DNA of 64,000 nt from Sternotherus odoratus (lineage: Eukaryota > Chordata > Testudines > Kinosternidae). This document shows positions 11,062 to 22,560 of the stretch, piece by piece. Below the pieces are notes generated by a model. It saw only the letters and a list, made by a program, of their open reading frames with translations, made no database searches and had not been told where the DNA came from. The stretch is from assembly GCA_032164245.1 (NCBI GenBank), contig JAVMKO010000003.1:4970651-5034650 (forward strand), read 5' to 3'. The position numbers were made by a program, and so were the translations under genes. Each line of letters opens with the position of its first letter. Positions within the stretch are counted from its first letter, which is position 1.

Positions 11062-11837
11062 TTCCTCAGGCTCGTAAACTAAAAACTACGGACACTCTCA
11101 AGCCAGCAAAAAGTATCCAATCTCCACCTGACAGCAGGTTGCTGCTCTGGCAGCAGGCAGGCGCTGATGTCATCTCTAGGTCAGAATGGGGCTGCCCTCT
11201 TGCAGTCTCCCTCTAGCCTGTGACCTGTCAATGCTGTACTAAGATCAGGAGATAGGATGGGGCAACTGCCCAAGGGGGCTGAGCTGCTGAGCTCAAAGTA
11301 AGGCAGGAGAGAGGGTGTCAGATTTTCTAGGAAAACCCGGGGTCTTTTCAGAGCGTTATGACTCCCAAGCCGCTAGGCAAGGGATGGTTTTTCCCTACTT
11401 GTGGAAACTCATAAAACCCCTGTGACTGAGGCAGACTCTCCCAGCCTGAAATGAGAAGTCGCCCTGGAGTGATTATCTAACGCTATGAGTGCAGAGAAAC
11501 TTTCACAGTATCGCCAGCCCAAGCATTCCAAAGCCATGATCTGGGCTGCACCAAAATGATGAGTTTGGCTTCCAAATCTTGGGTCTTCCCAAAAAATTAA
11601 TCTGGGGAATTCTTCATTTGCCTTCTGGTATCTGAGCCACTAGGGTGCACTCAATTCACGTTCTCCATCTTCTCTTTGCAACCATGAGGGCTTAAAATTG
11701 GCTAACAAATACAAATAAAATAAAAAGCAGAGATTCTCAAATAAATCACTTGACTCCAGTAGTGGGAGCTTTAGGAAAAGCACCCTAAGTCATGAAATAA
11801 TAAAGAGCCCTACCTCTTATCTAACATGTTCAATCAG
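11062..11837. other. Upstream region of the SPATA31-like gene (copy A)
   Basis: No ORF or known repeat was recognised next to the start codon. The part from about 11285 to 11580 belongs to a family with at least one more member: a clearly related but diverged segment sits at about 30650-30945 in the B-only part of intron 1. Equivalent to about 35519-36294 (B) and 58611-59386 (C). Confidence 0.5.
11165..11172. promoter_or_regulatory. CRE-like octamer upstream of exon 1 (copy A)
   Basis: TGATGTCA, one mismatch from the cAMP-response element TGACGTCA, lies 104 bp upstream of the ATG at 11061. It is conserved at 35622-35629 (B) and 58714-58721 (C), but all flanking sequence is conserved too. CREM binds such sites in testis genes. 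A role here is speculation. Confidence 0.2.
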
Positions 11838-12010
11838 TAGATCTCAAAGCACTTTACAAAGGAGGCCTGTAGCATTAGCCCCTTTTTAGAGATGGAAACT
11901 GAGGCACAGAGAAGTGACTTGCCCAAGGTCACCCAACAAGACAGTAGCAGAGCCATGACTAGCACTTAAGTCTTCTGAGTTCCATCTAGTGCTCTATCCA
12001 CTAGGCCACA
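11838..12010 (+). mobile_element. MIR-type SINE (copy A)
   Basis: GGAAACTGAGGCACAGAGAA, CTTGCCCAAGGTCACCCAAC and a tail GTGCTCTATCCACTAGGCCA match the MIR core and 3' part. Also at about 36295-36467 (B) and 59387-59549 (C, with a private 10-bp loss near 59529). Confidence 0.85.
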
Positions 12011-12251
12011 GCACATTTGAAGTAATGGGTCATTGTCAATACATTTCTGTGGTGGCTATTTAGAACTCTTTAAATTACTGAAGTTACACATTTTGACCTG
12101 TGACCTGTGCTGGTACAAGGGCATCATTATTAAAGAGTTTCCCACAGCAGGTTGATCTGAGTTCTTGTTAGGACTGAGCACAAGTTAACTGGACCATGTC
12201 TCCGATGTCCCCATGGGAAAGTTTGAAAGTCACTGAAGGCCTTGCAGTGCG

Positions 12252-13508
12252 CTGACATACTGGCATTTTCAGAAAGCCTTTGACAGGGTCCCTCATCAAA
12301 GGCTCTTAAGCAAAGTAAGCTGTCATGGGATAAGAGGGAAGGTCCACTCATGGATCAGTAACTGGCTGAAACACAGGAAACAAAGGGTAGGAATAAAGAA
12401 TCCATTTTCACAGTGGAGAGAGGTAAATAGTGGTGTCCCCCAGCGATATGTACCGGCACCGATACTGTTCAACATATTCATAAATTATCTGGAAAAAGGG
12501 ATAAACAGCGAGGTGGCAAAATTTGTAGATGATACAAAACTACTCAAGATAGTTAAGTCCAAAGCAGACTGCAAGGAGTTATGAAGGGATCTCACAAAAG
12601 TGAGTGACTGGGCTACAAAATGGCCGATGAAATTCAGTGCTGATAAATGCAAAGGGATGCACATTGGAAAACATAATCCCAATTCTACAGATAAAATGAT
12701 GGGGGCTAAATTAGCTGTTACCACTCAAGAAAGATCTTGGAGGCATTGTGGATAGTTCTCTGCTCAATGTGCAGTGGCAGTCAAAAAAGGAAACAGAAAG
12801 TTGGGCATCAATTTGAAAAAAATAGATAAGACAGAAAATATCATATTGCCTCTATATAAATCCCTGGTACACCCAGATCTTGAATACTGCACACAGATGT
12901 GGTTGCCCTATCTCAAAAAGATACATTGGAATTGGAAAAGGTACAGAAAAGGACAACAAAAATGATTAGGGGTATGAAACAGCTTCCATCTGAGACGAGA
13001 TTAATAAGACTGGGACTTTTCAGCTTAGAGAAGACAACAACCGGGGATATAATAGAGGTCTATAAAATCATAATTGGTATGGAAAAAGTAAATAAGGAAG
13101 TTATTTACTCCTTCTCAGAACACAAGAACTAGGGGTCACCCAATGAAATGAATAGGCAGCAGGTTTAAAACAAACCAAAGGAAATATTTCTTCACATAAT
13201 GCCCAGTTAACCCATGGAACTCTTTGGCAGAGGATGTTGTGAAGCCAACTCTATAACAGGGTTCCAAAAAAAAAATGAGATAAATTCATGGAAGATAGGT
13301 CCATCAATGTCTGTTATCCAGGATGGGCAGGCAGGGTGTCCTTGGCCTCTGTTTGCCAGAAGCTGGGAATGGGTGACAGGGGATGGATCACTTGATGATC
13401 ACCTGTTCTGTTCATTCCCTCTGGGGCACCTGGCATTGGCCACTGTCGGAAGACGGGACACTGGGCTGGATGGACCTTTGGTCTGACCCAGTCTGGCCAT
13501 TCTTACGT
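12252..13508 (+). mobile_element. CR1 LINE 3' portion (copy A)
   Basis: Reads from the FQKAFDRVPHQRLLSKVSCH-type RT segment through the catalytic region ([11 protein letters not shown]) and the LVHPDLEYCTQMWLPYL segment to the 3' UTR, ending TCTGGCCATTCTTACG. Several stops and frameshifts interrupt it, so it is a relic. Copies: 36709-37966 (B) and 59791-61048 (C). Confidence 0.9.
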
Positions 13509-13735
13509 TTCAGCTGTTCAATCTCCTTGATACCTGTGATGTCATAATCCTGCTCAGTTCTCCAGTCTTCCATGGAGTCTAGACGGAAAGACAGGGGAGA
13601 TGTCACATGGTGAGTTGGGCCTGGAAAAGCAACCTGTGTTCGGGCAAAGAGGGGCTCCCGGGAGAGCGGAGTCAGTGCTCTGTTAAAGAGCCGGAGACCA
13701 GGGCCTAGCCTGAGTCTAGCCGGCCTAACCATTGA
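13509..13735 (-). other. Possible exon or gene fragment of unknown identity (copy A)
   Basis: The minus strand has an open frame starting at 13732 with an Arg/Leu-rich N-terminus. After a strong acceptor-like site (CTGTCTTTCCGTCTAG) it reads SMEDWRTEQDYDITGIKEIE and reaches AAAC|GTAAG where CR1 begins. It is intact in B (from 38190) and C (from 61272), but recent duplication alone explains that. I do not recognise the family. It may be a 5' exon, a fragment of another gene, or chance. Confidence 0.2.
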
Positions 13736-14679
13736 TTACACCAGTACCCATAATAGTTCCAATTTATTGCAGGGATAGTGAGCAGGTTCCGTCTGTTCTG
13801 ACAGTGGAACTCCCACCTGGGGATAACAACACAAATATGCAAACTCGGACAGTGGGGATGCTGGTACCCTGACTTGCTCCAATTTGGAGGAAAGACACCA
13901 CAGTGTAGTAAAGCTGCTCAGACTAAAACAAACAAACAAAAAATCCTTCCATTTATAAGATGACAATTTGTGGGTTAACTAAGACTCCTCATACATCTAA
14001 ACATGCTCTTATCATTACAGCAATACAGCACATACCAGTCAAAGAAAAACAAAAGTATCCAACATTCAGATTTCTTCAGTACTGACAGTACTCCTTGTTC
14101 TGTCATCTGGTACCACTGAGAACAGTCTAGATCCATCCTCTTTAGAGTGCCCTTTCAGGTAGTTGAAAGCAGTTATCAAATCTCCCCTCAGTCTTCTCTT
14201 TATGTTAGTTTCTGTACATTATGGTAGCACGTAATGCCTGTGGTCAGGGAAGAGGAAGCCACTGTATGAAAATGAGTCACAAGAAGATGGTCCCTTCTCC
14301 AAGGAGCTCACAATCTGGGTGGGACACCAGGCAGGGCAGGTGCACGGAAGAGACCCACAGAGGACAAGGTGATGGTGGAAGGGGTGCATCTTGCAGAGCA
14401 GGCAATGGTTGCAGCCTGGAACTACCTTACATGTGCAACGGGGGGAAGTTTGCACTCCAGGTGCTTTTGCTGGACCTGGTTTAGGGACAGCTAAATGCTG
14501 CATCTGCCAGGGGTGTCGGGCACTAGCATGAAAACCTCCTTCTGAAATGGGGAACTTCAAGAGGATATTCTTGGAGGCACCAAGGATCTGGGAGGAGCAG
14601 ACCCCTGGTAGTAACAAAAGCAGGGGGTTTGGACTGAAGACACATGCCTGAAACATCAAGGAGTGCCCTCTCCTGGGAT
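13736..14679. other. Intergenic, no gene recognised (copy A)
   Basis: Short ORFs here, such as the 163-codon minus frame ending at 14219, lack splice context or recognisable motifs and are treated as chance. The text around 14284-14320 (GGTCCCTTCTCCAAGGAGCT) looks like an old dispersed repeat. Equivalent stretches lie in B and C. Confidence 0.4.
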
Positions 14680-14689
14680 GTGGGAGATT

Positions 14690-14780
14690 CCATTCAACGC
14701 CTTCCTGCAAAGCAGGGACTTGAACCTGTGTCTATCACATCCCAGGTGAGTGTTCTGGGCTCTCTCGCTCTCCCTCATTG
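14690..14780 (-). mobile_element. tRNA-derived SINE head (copy A)
   Basis: The minus strand reads ...ACTCACCTGGGATGTGATAG, then GGTTCAAGTCCCTGC, an exact pol III B-box in the context of a common amniote tRNA-derived SINE. Also at about 39148-39238 (B) and 62230-62320 (C). Confidence 0.5.
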
Positions 14781-15149
14781 TTTGTGAAAAATTTCAGAAG
14801 GTCTCAATTTTGTCCTAGTGTGGAACTGAACATTTTTTTGAAATCTCGACTACGTTGGCAGGATGGGAAAACTGTTTTCCACCTCGCTCTGCTGCTCACG
14901 GCATGCTGGGGCACTGGGGTCAGTGCTGATAGAGGGGCAAGCGCCTCCTGAAACAACAAAACCACAGCCTATCTCCTGAGAAGTTACCCAGGCATCTCTT
15001 GGTGAAGCCCAGCTCGGTCCTGTGCTAGAGCCTCACCTCTGCAGCACGGAGCACACTTTTTCTCTGCACTGTAGTTCCAGAGGGTGAGAGTCCATTCAAT
15101 GGCTTGTTGGTTACTTGACTTCCACCAGCTGGAGCTTTGGTTTCATTCA

Positions 15150-15283
15150 CTGCTTGCATCCGACGAAGTGGGTATTAGCCCACGAAAGCTTATGCTTCAA
15201 TACTTTATAGTTAGTCTTTAAGGTGCCACAGGACTCTTTGTTACCTCTGCTATTCCAGACTAACACGGCTACCTCTCTGATTC
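15150..15283 (-). mobile_element. PLE terminal fragment (copy A)
   Basis: TGCTTGCATCCGACGAAGTG through GACTAACACGGCTACCTCTC is the PLE terminal sequence seen at 2391-2584, without an ORF. Copies: 39607-39740 (B) and 62691-62816 (C, with an internal loss near 62720). Confidence 0.75.
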
Positions 15284-15569
15284 TCCCTGGGAATGGGTCA
15301 AAGGAGGTGTGAGCTGTTTGCTTTATTTATTTATTTAGTGACGCGCTCCAGCTGTCAGACCCAGTTGACTGGAGCCCGTGAAGAAGGGTTGTGAGCACCC
15401 AGGAGGTGGGGGGAGAGGGGATAAAGGGGACAGCTGGAGCCCCAACACCAGGGGTGCTGACAGCCTGAGCCCACCTCCCAAGCTCAGGCTTTTCTTGTCC
15501 ACCTCTCAATCCTTCACCAGGAGGAAGCCCAGGTTTGACCTCTCCTTCCCACCAGTCCCTCACCAGGAG

Positions 15570-15740
15570 GCACTAAGTCTGCTGTGACCCATACTTCTGC
15601 GCTGATACTGGCACAGCGCTGCCTTCAGAGCTGGGTGCCTGGCCAGCAGCTGCTGCTCTTCACTCTGTCTTAAGAACTGGGTGGTGATGTCACAGAAAGC
15701 AGGTGGGGGTTGATAAAATAAGTTTGAGGACCACTGCCAT
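15570..15740. mobile_element. hAT-like repeat end (copy A)
   Basis: GTTTGAGGACCACTGCC at 15722-15738 resembles the inverted terminus of Charlie-type hAT elements. The preceding CTGCTGTGACCC...CTGATACTGGC portion is a familiar reptile repeat. The opposite end was not found. Confidence 0.4.
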
Positions 15741-16600
15741 AGCATATCGAAACAGAAAGAATTTTAAAAGCCACAATCAGGGGTCCTGCCTGAACCTGCA
15801 AAGGGCATTTGCACAGGAGGACATATATGACAACACAACATCCATTGTCTTCTGCAAGACACTTCCAGCCGAGATCCCTTTTTACTGTTGCTGTTTGGTT
15901 TTTGCTGCCTTTTTCTCAGGTTGGACAGTGAACATGGAGAGGAGCTCTCCCCAGCTCTTTCAGTTCTTTCGCAACCAGCTTCAAGGGCTAATCCTGGACT
16001 GGACGGGCACACAATCCATGGAGATATATGGCCCCTAGTTTCTAAGAGGTTATTATCAAAAAGGAAAGAGTTGTTTTTTCATCAAACACTTGAGGCGGGG
16101 GGAAGCCCTTGCCAGTGTCCTTTATACAAATCAAGCTGGAACCAGTGTCCTGGTTTAAACATGACATTATGAGAGCTCAGAAACGTTTTGGCAGCATCCC
16201 ACTCTGCCATGTGAGGGAGGACACCAGACCTTGAATTCGTTCCGGGAATACCAGTCAAGGGGTCTGATGCTGCAGATCCTTATTAATGCAAAACTCTCAT
16301 TGACCGCAAGATGAGGCCCCTGTCTTGGGTCTTGGCATATCACAGAGCTGGCAGCACTAATGGAAAGGGCGTCACCTCCACCATTCTCAAAGCAACGTCT
16401 GCCAGTAGATTGACAGAGCAGCAGCGCTGATGGCAGCTTGGGAGGAAAAAGTGCCAAGACAGTGGTTAACAAGAGGCGTGTGTGGGGGAAGCATACCAGG
16501 CACGGAACCAACACAGGGCCACTCACTTGGTTAAAATGCCTGTGGGAGAAGCGGAATTTTCTTTTTTTTTTATAGTCATGATGATTTATAATAATTTATC
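15741..16600. other. Intergenic, no gene recognised (copy A)
   Basis: The frame of 111 codons at 15703-16038 is preserved in all three copies but shows no splice context, no recognisable domain, and begins inside the hAT-like end. No repeat was recognised in the remainder. Equivalent: about 40204-41063 (B) and 63280-64000 (C). Confidence 0.4.
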
Positions 16601-16957
16601 AGGCTGTGACGTTATGGACATGAACTGGGACCGTATAGATCATTGTTGCAACCAAGGTCATACAGTGGCACCAAATCTTGTACAAAGGAGGTTAAGGGAG
16701 GTATCAATGACAAGGTTATGATTTGCTAGTTATGATTATGCTATCTGTATGCATGTATCATTTCTGTATTTAAAGTTATAAGTATTGGCTCTATACTGTC
16801 TGTATTTCAATCTTGTGCTATGCTTCTGGGTGACACTCCAGACAATGTGGAGTCAGCACTGCCCACCTTGCTTGATGGTCCATTAAGGACCATCAGCTAT
16901 ACAATTGACCCATTGAGAGAAGGCAGATACACCTTGTGACTCAGCAAGGCTTGCAGG

Positions 16958-17080
16958 TAGGGTGACCAAATGTCCCGATTTTATAGGGACAGTCCCGATT
17001 TTGGGGTCTTTTTCTTATATAGGCTCCTATTACCCTCCGTCCCCGTCCTGATTTTTCACACTTCCTGTCTGGTCACCCTA
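16958..17080. mobile_element. hAT-type miniature element (copy A)
   Basis: Inverted termini TAGGGTGACC...GGTCACCCTA, 123 bp. Flanks cttgcagg and cttgcaga are an 8-bp target duplication with one mismatch. It lies in the opposite orientation to the 8596 copy. B equivalent: 41421-41543. Confidence 0.75.
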
Positions 17081-17103
17081 CTTGCAGAGGCATGCCTATG
17101 AAC

Positions 17104-17225
17104 TAGTTACTAGGGAAACCAGATGTCCCATTTTTACAGGGACAGTCCCGATTTTTTCTTATATGGGCTCCTATTACCCCCCACCCCCTGTCCCACTTTT
17201 CCACACTTGCTGTCTGATCACCCTA
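17104..17225. mobile_element. Second hAT-type miniature element (copy A)
   Basis: Flanked by an exact 8-bp duplication ctatgaac (17096-17103 and 17226-17233). The right end ATCACCCTA is canonical. The left end has 7 additional bases (TAGTTAC) before TAGGGAAACC. B equivalent: 41567-41688. Confidence 0.7.
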
Positions 17226-18551
17226 CTATGAACAGAACACTAAGGTTTTTCCATGCCATGGTTAGAACAAAGAAAGCACAAGCCACATGGCAAAAGGACT
17301 ATGAAAGGCAGCTGCATCATCTCCATTTTGTCTTCAATCCTGCTTCTTCTGAAGAAACCTTGCTACAAACTGAAGCTCTGAACAAAGGACCGAATGACCC
17401 ATCCCTGCAGTTTATTCCATCACTGCTACAAGCCAGAACCAAGAACTTTGCCATTACTGTATGGGTCATTGATTCCATTTAACCAATTTTAACTCTCATG
17501 GATAGTTCTTTCTTTTATGGATAAATGTTTAGATTTTAGATTCTAAAGGATTAGCAACAGCATGGTTTGTGGGTAAGATATGATTTGTATATTGACCTGG
17601 GTCTGGGGCTTGGTTCTCTGGGATCAGGAGAACTTTTTTTCTTTTACTGGGGTACTGGTTTTCATAACCATTCATCCCCATAATGAATGGCACTGGTGGT
17701 GATACTGGGAAACGAGTGTCTAAGGGAATTGCTTGTATGACTTATGGATAGCCAGTAGGGTGAGACCGAAGTCCTCTCTGTTTGGCTGGTTTGATGTGCC
17801 TTAGAGGTGGACCGGCCTTGGACTGCGACTGCCCTGCTCTAAGCAATTTGTCTTGAATTGATACTTTCAGTTGTGTCCCGCCAAAGGCAGCATGGTTACA
17901 CAAGCGTTCAGCATGTGACTGATACATTCACAAAGAGAGAACGATTCCTGTCAAAGGATTGGCTTTTAAGACATGGCAGAGGAGAACTCTGAAACTGTTT
18001 GGCGAAACGTAAAGAGTCCAGTCCTCCGCCTCACCCAATCCCATTTAACAAGATGTGTGTGTGTCAGTGAGTGGACGTACCTGTAAAATCCAGGAGACTG
18101 GGTACATAAGGGATCTGGAATGACAGTGCTGGTTAGCTGAGCAAACATTTGCCTTTCACTCCCAGAAACACAACCGCAGTATACATTGGGAAAGGTGGTG
18201 TGATAGGGTGTATAGGCCTCATGCTGACAGTGAAGATGTCAGAGGGGTTCTGGGGGCAGGACTAGCCCCACCACTCTCACCTTGTCAATCAGGTATGATT
18301 GGGAGGAGGTCTTTAAAAGAGAAGAAACTGCAGTGAGTTATTGGGGGAGTATTTGTGGCTGCCATGGCCTAAGTTGGAGACTGCTGGACTGACTCCTAGA
18401 GCCACAGAAGGACCTTCCACCCAGGAGATTTTCATCCAGACCCTATGGAGAGTGCAGTGAAGGCCTAGGGTAAGTTGGAGACATTTAAGATTGAAGAAAT
18501 CCACCAAAGGGCAGGGCTAGTTGTAGGGAGCTGGGCTCCTGTGCTGGAGAC

Positions 18552-19176
18552 TGTGGCAGGGTGTCCGGCCCTGAAGGGGTTAAAAGCCCTGAAGAGGGCT
18601 ATGGCTGATTGGGAGAGGCAGCCACAGCTGGGGCCAGGCCCAATTAGGAAGCAGCTGGCCCTGATAGAAGGACTGGGGCTGAGAGTATGAAGGGTTTCTC
18701 TCTATCTTCTGATAGGGAAGGGCCTGGCTGCCTGAGGAAAAGGAGACTGAGGGTGGAGCAGTTCTGGGGAAGGGGCAGGTTGAACTGGGGAGCTCAGGCC
18801 TGGTGACCTCCCAGGCTGCAGCCTGTTACTAAGACCTAATAGGCTGTGGGGAAAGGCAGCAGATCCAACCCCCCTGGCCTGGCTCTTACACTGAAGTCTG
18901 CCCCAGGGAGCAGGGGCTTGATGATGACTGGCAGTAGCCCTAGATTGAGGCACGGTGGGGATTAGAGGGTTGGCGGTTCCCCGGGGGAAAGATGGAGGGA
19001 GACCCACAGAGTGTGAAGGGATATTGCCAGAGGGCAGCACCCCAGTAAAGGGGCACTGAGGTCCGGGAAGGACACGGGCCAGTGGACCGCAAGACACCAG
19101 CAGAGGGCACTCCGGAGCCGGTAAAAAGAACTAATTCCTGGCCAACTAGCAGGAGGTGACTCCTTGTGCCGCTACA
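18552..19176. mobile_element. Solo LTR with perfect target duplication (copy A)
   Basis: TGTGGCAGGG...GCCGCTACA, 625 bp, TG...CA ends, flanked on both sides by GAGAC (18547-18551 and 19177-19181). No internal coding region. A solo LTR is the most economical reading. It inserted before the duplication, as copy B has it at 43016-43640 with the same GAGAC repeats. Confidence 0.75.
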
Positions 19177-19181
19177 GAGAC

Positions 19182-19369
19182 ATCCCATGTAACGTCTGGG
19201 AATGGTCAGGTTCTCTCACCATTTGGGAGAGAAACCTGAGGGGACTACCTCACGGGTGGATTATCACCTTAAATGGCTGCTTCTTGGAGCAGCTTGTCCT
19301 GGAACCCACAAGAGGAGAGGCAATTCTTGATTGAATTCTAAGTGGAGCACAGGATCTGGTCTAAAAGGT
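19182..19369 (+). mobile_element. CR1 LINE fragment, truncated in copy A
   Basis: TTAAATGGCTGCTTCTTGGA and GTGGAGCACAGGATCTGGTC are CR1 sequence upstream of the RT core. In A it stops at 19369. In B (43646-44150) the same CR1 continues for another 300 bp (GACCATAATATAATTAAATT and onward) before a different repeat begins. Confidence 0.7.
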
Positions 19370-20077
19370 GCCATGTTGTTGTAGGAGGAGAACATTATCA
19401 GACAGACATTTAAATAGTTTTATTTAACTAAAACAACAACGTTAAATATTCTGGATTTTTTTTCTTCAACAGCAAACGTAATATTTTAACAGAACAAGCA
19501 TATGTCCCTCCCTTCTCACATTTATCTCCAGACTTCTTCTTCTTGTCCAGATCTACTTTGCCCCCAACAATCTTCTATTCACTGAACTATTTTTAGCTTT
19601 GCACTTTTAGAGAGAGGGAAGGGATTGACTCTGTACACAATTTTTCAGAAGGACAATAGAGTTGAAGTCTGTTATTTCTGACCTCTATCTGTTTATTTAT
19701 TTTAAAATATGTTTGCTGTTAACAAGCATATTATCTATCTGGAGACACAAATCCACAGTTTGAGAATTGCAAAACTAAGCATCTCTGATGGCATCTTGAG
19801 CACTGCGTCCCATTGGGTAGACAGAAAGATTAACCTAAATCTATACAGAAGCCTGTGGAACCCCATAAGATTGCGTCCCTAACCATGAACTATTGGAACT
19901 CATTTACAAAAGATTTCTTAAACATTACATGAATATATTGTCTCATACTATAGAATTATAATTTATAATTCACAGTTCCATGATGAGATATCTTTGAGCT
20001 ATAATGCAATTTAATTAAAACTACCTTTAAATAAGTTTTTCCCTCATGAAGCATTTTGTCAAAAAATCTAATTTAAA

Positions 20078-20740
20078 TTGGTCCCTCATCAAAGGCTCTT
20101 AAGCCAAGTAAGTTGTCAAGGCATGAGATCAAAGGTCCTCTCATAAATCGGTAACTGGTTAAAAGGTAGGAAACCAAGGTTAGGAATAAATGGTCAGTTT
20201 TCAGAATGGAGAGAGGTAAATAGTGGTGTCCCCCAAGGGTCTGTCCTGGGCCCAGTCCTATTCAACCTATTCATAAATGATCTGGAAATAGGGGTAAACG
20301 GAGAAGTGGCAAAATTTGCAGATGATATAAAACTATGCAAGATGGTTAAGTCCCAAGAGGTACAAAAGGATCTCTCGGAACTGAGTGACTGGGCAACAAA
20401 ATGGCAGATGAAATTCAATGTTGATAAAAGCAAAGCAATGCACATTGGAAAACAATCCCAACTATATATATAAAATGATTCAGCCTTAATTAGCTGTTAC
20501 CACTCAAGAAAGAGGTCTTGAAGTCATTGTGGATAGTTCTTTGAAAACATCCACTCAATGTGCAGCTGCAGGCAAAAAAGTAAACAAAATGTTGGGAACT
20601 ATTAAGAAAGGGATAGATAATAAGATGGAAAATATCACATTGCCTCTATATAAATCCATGGTATGCCCACATCTTGAATACTGTGTGCAGATGTGGTTGC
20701 CGTTTCTCAAAAAAGATATATTGGAATTGGGCTGTAGAGT
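20078..20740 (+). mobile_element. CR1 LINE RT fragment (copy A)
   Basis: Runs from a VPHQRLLSQVSCQG-like segment through [28 protein letters not shown] and PLYKSMVCPHLEYCVQMW. Stops and a frameshift inactivate it. B equivalent: 45152-45814. Confidence 0.85.
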
Positions 20741-21079
20741 GAAAGAACTCTGAGATCCGGAAGAGTGCTTTGATTGTGAGTTTTCTATTACCGTGTTTGA
20801 ACAAATAAACGTGTCCTGGAAAAAAGGCCTGAAAGACTCGGTGCGATAGTGAAACCTTCATGGGCTGGGGAGACAGGCCATCTGCCTACAACACATCAGT
20901 GAGATTCCAGGTGCGCTGTTCTTTCTGTGTCCTGTCCTGTTCTAGAATAATGCCAGACTTAATCTAAAGAGGGAGGTGTCCAGTTCTTCACTTATGTAAC
21001 TAGGTAGAATAAATGACAATGGGTAGACTCACAAACAGGTTTACAAGCAGGAAAACCAGTGAAGTAAGGGGCTTATCTA

Positions 21080-21600
21080 TAATTATGTATGTGTGTGTAT
21101 AGGTGTGTGTTTGTATGTGTGTATATACAGATATATATATGATTAATTGCGATTCATTTTTTTAGTTAATCGTGTGAGTTAACTGTGATTAATCAACAGC
21201 CCTTATATATATTAGGACCGATTAATCACAATTTTAATTGCATTGTTAAACAATGGAATACCAATTGAAATTTATTCAGCATTTTGGATGTTTTTCTACA
21301 TTTTCATATGTATTGTATTCGATGTTGCAATTGAAAGTTAAGTGTATATTATTGTTTATTACATATATTTGCACTGTAAAAATGATAAAAGAACTAATGT
21401 TTATCAATTAACCTCATACGAGTACTGTAGTGCAGCTTACAAATGTAGATTTTTTTTGTTGCATAACTTCACTCAAAAACAAAACAATGTAAAACTACAG
21501 AGCCTACAAGTCCACTCAGTCCTACTTCTTCCAAAAATATTTAAATGGTATTCTATTGTTCTTTAACAGTACGATTAATCAGAATTAAGTTTTTAATTAT
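21080..21600. repeat. AT-rich repeat with ATTAATCGCGATTAAT-like motifs and GT/TA microsatellites (copy A)
   Basis: A (GT)n/(TA)n stretch at 21088-21140 is followed by GATTAATTGCGATTCATT and GTGATTAATCAACAG, then a conserved-looking block (ATTTGCACTGTAAAAATGAT, AGAGCCTACAAGTCCACTCA) known from a dispersed vertebrate repeat. Copy B lacks about 125 bp of the left part. Confidence 0.45.
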
Positions 21601-21637
21601 TTGACTGCTTTTATATATACACACACACAATAGTGTG

Positions 21638-21658
21638 TCTATCTATCTATCTATCTAT
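21638..21658 (+). repeat. (TCTA)n microsatellite, about 5 units (copy A)
   Basis: Pure TCTA repeats. The allele in copy B at 46587-46664 has about 19.5 units. Confidence 0.95.
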
Positions 21659-21964
21659 AATATACTAGTGTAGATATGTTGCACCTTAGTGATTCAAGGC
21701 TTGTAAATTCAGGCAGCAGCAGGGGGAAGGGGGAAACCTGACATCAGCCTCCCCCCTCCCCCCCACACACCTGCCTCTGCAGCAGGAGCATTCCATAGTA
21801 ATGGTTTGCTCTGTGTCCCGGAGCAGATAAGCATGCAGGCTGTCAAAAACAGACCTTTGAAAGGCGATAGCCGCATGCCTGCAGCCAAGTTCAAAACCAT
21901 GACCAGAGTGGCTGCTTGATTTCAGGGGATTATGGGATGTTTCCAGAGGCCAATCAAAACGCAG

Positions 21965-22076
21965 ATTTCAGAATAGTAGCCGTGTTAGTCTGGATCCGGA
22001 AAAAGAACGAGGAGTGTGGCACCTTAGAGACTAACCAATTTATTTGGGCAAGGTGCCACAAGTACTCCTCGTTCCA
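21965..22076. mobile_element. PLE terminal fragment, partly inverted (copy A)
   Basis: AGTAGCCGTGTTAGTCTGGA followed by ACCTTAGAGACTAACCAATT and then the inverted AAGGTGCCACAAGTACTCCT. B equivalent: 46965-47076. Confidence 0.65.
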
Positions 22077-22084
22077 ATCACAGC

Positions 22085-22560
22085 GCAGTAATGCAACACG
22101 TCGTCCACACTGGCACCCCAGCCTGGGTGCAGCAAGCGTTATGCTTCTCGTGGAGGTGGATTACCAGGAGCGCTCCAGCCACAGAGTCCAGGAGCTCTAA
22201 GTGCCTTGCTAGTGTGGACATCTCAGGAGTTAGGGCACCTGGGGCTGATTTAATGTGCTCTAACTTGCAAGTATAGCCAAGCCCTATGGCTAGCCCTACA
22301 TGATAAACTTAAATTGATATAACTACCTTGCTCAGGGGTGTGAATCCACACCCCTGAGTGATGCCGTTACTCCAGCCTAACCCACAGTGTAGAAAGCGCT
22401 ATGTCCACAGGGGAGTTTTTTCCCGTCAACATAGCTACTGCCTCGCAGAGGTGGATTAACTATGCTAATGGGAGAAGCTCCCCCATCAGAATAGTAGCAT
22501 CTCCACTGAAGCACCACAGTGGTGCCATTGCACTGTGTTAAGTGTAGACCTGCCCTTAGA
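22085..22560. repeat. Miniature DNA-transposon-like repeat with internal palindrome (copy A)
   Basis: Ends with GTGTAGACCTGCCCTTA, a common reptile element terminus, and carries a perfect 12-bp-arm palindrome at 22331-22358 (CTCAGGGGTGTG and its complement). The left end is unclear. B equivalent: about 47085-47560. Confidence 0.4.

Larger units (their letters stand above)
16604..17900. repeat. LTR-like or unclassified interspersed repeat hosting two hAT miniature elements (copy A)
   Basis: The segment starting GGCTGTGACGTTATGGACAT and running past 17800 reads like one dispersed non-coding repeat, interrupted at 16958-17080 and 17104-17225 by miniature elements. A TG start is visible, but the right end could not be placed. 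Equivalent in B at about 41067-42363. Confidence 0.35.

Noticed and set aside
15703..16038. 111-codon frame kept in all three copies
   Set aside because: Starts within a hAT-like end, shows no recognised domain; preservation is expected from recent duplication alone.
17123..17482. 119-codon frame starting MSHFYRDSPDF
   Set aside because: The first third translates the hAT miniature element; the rest is an unclassified repeat.
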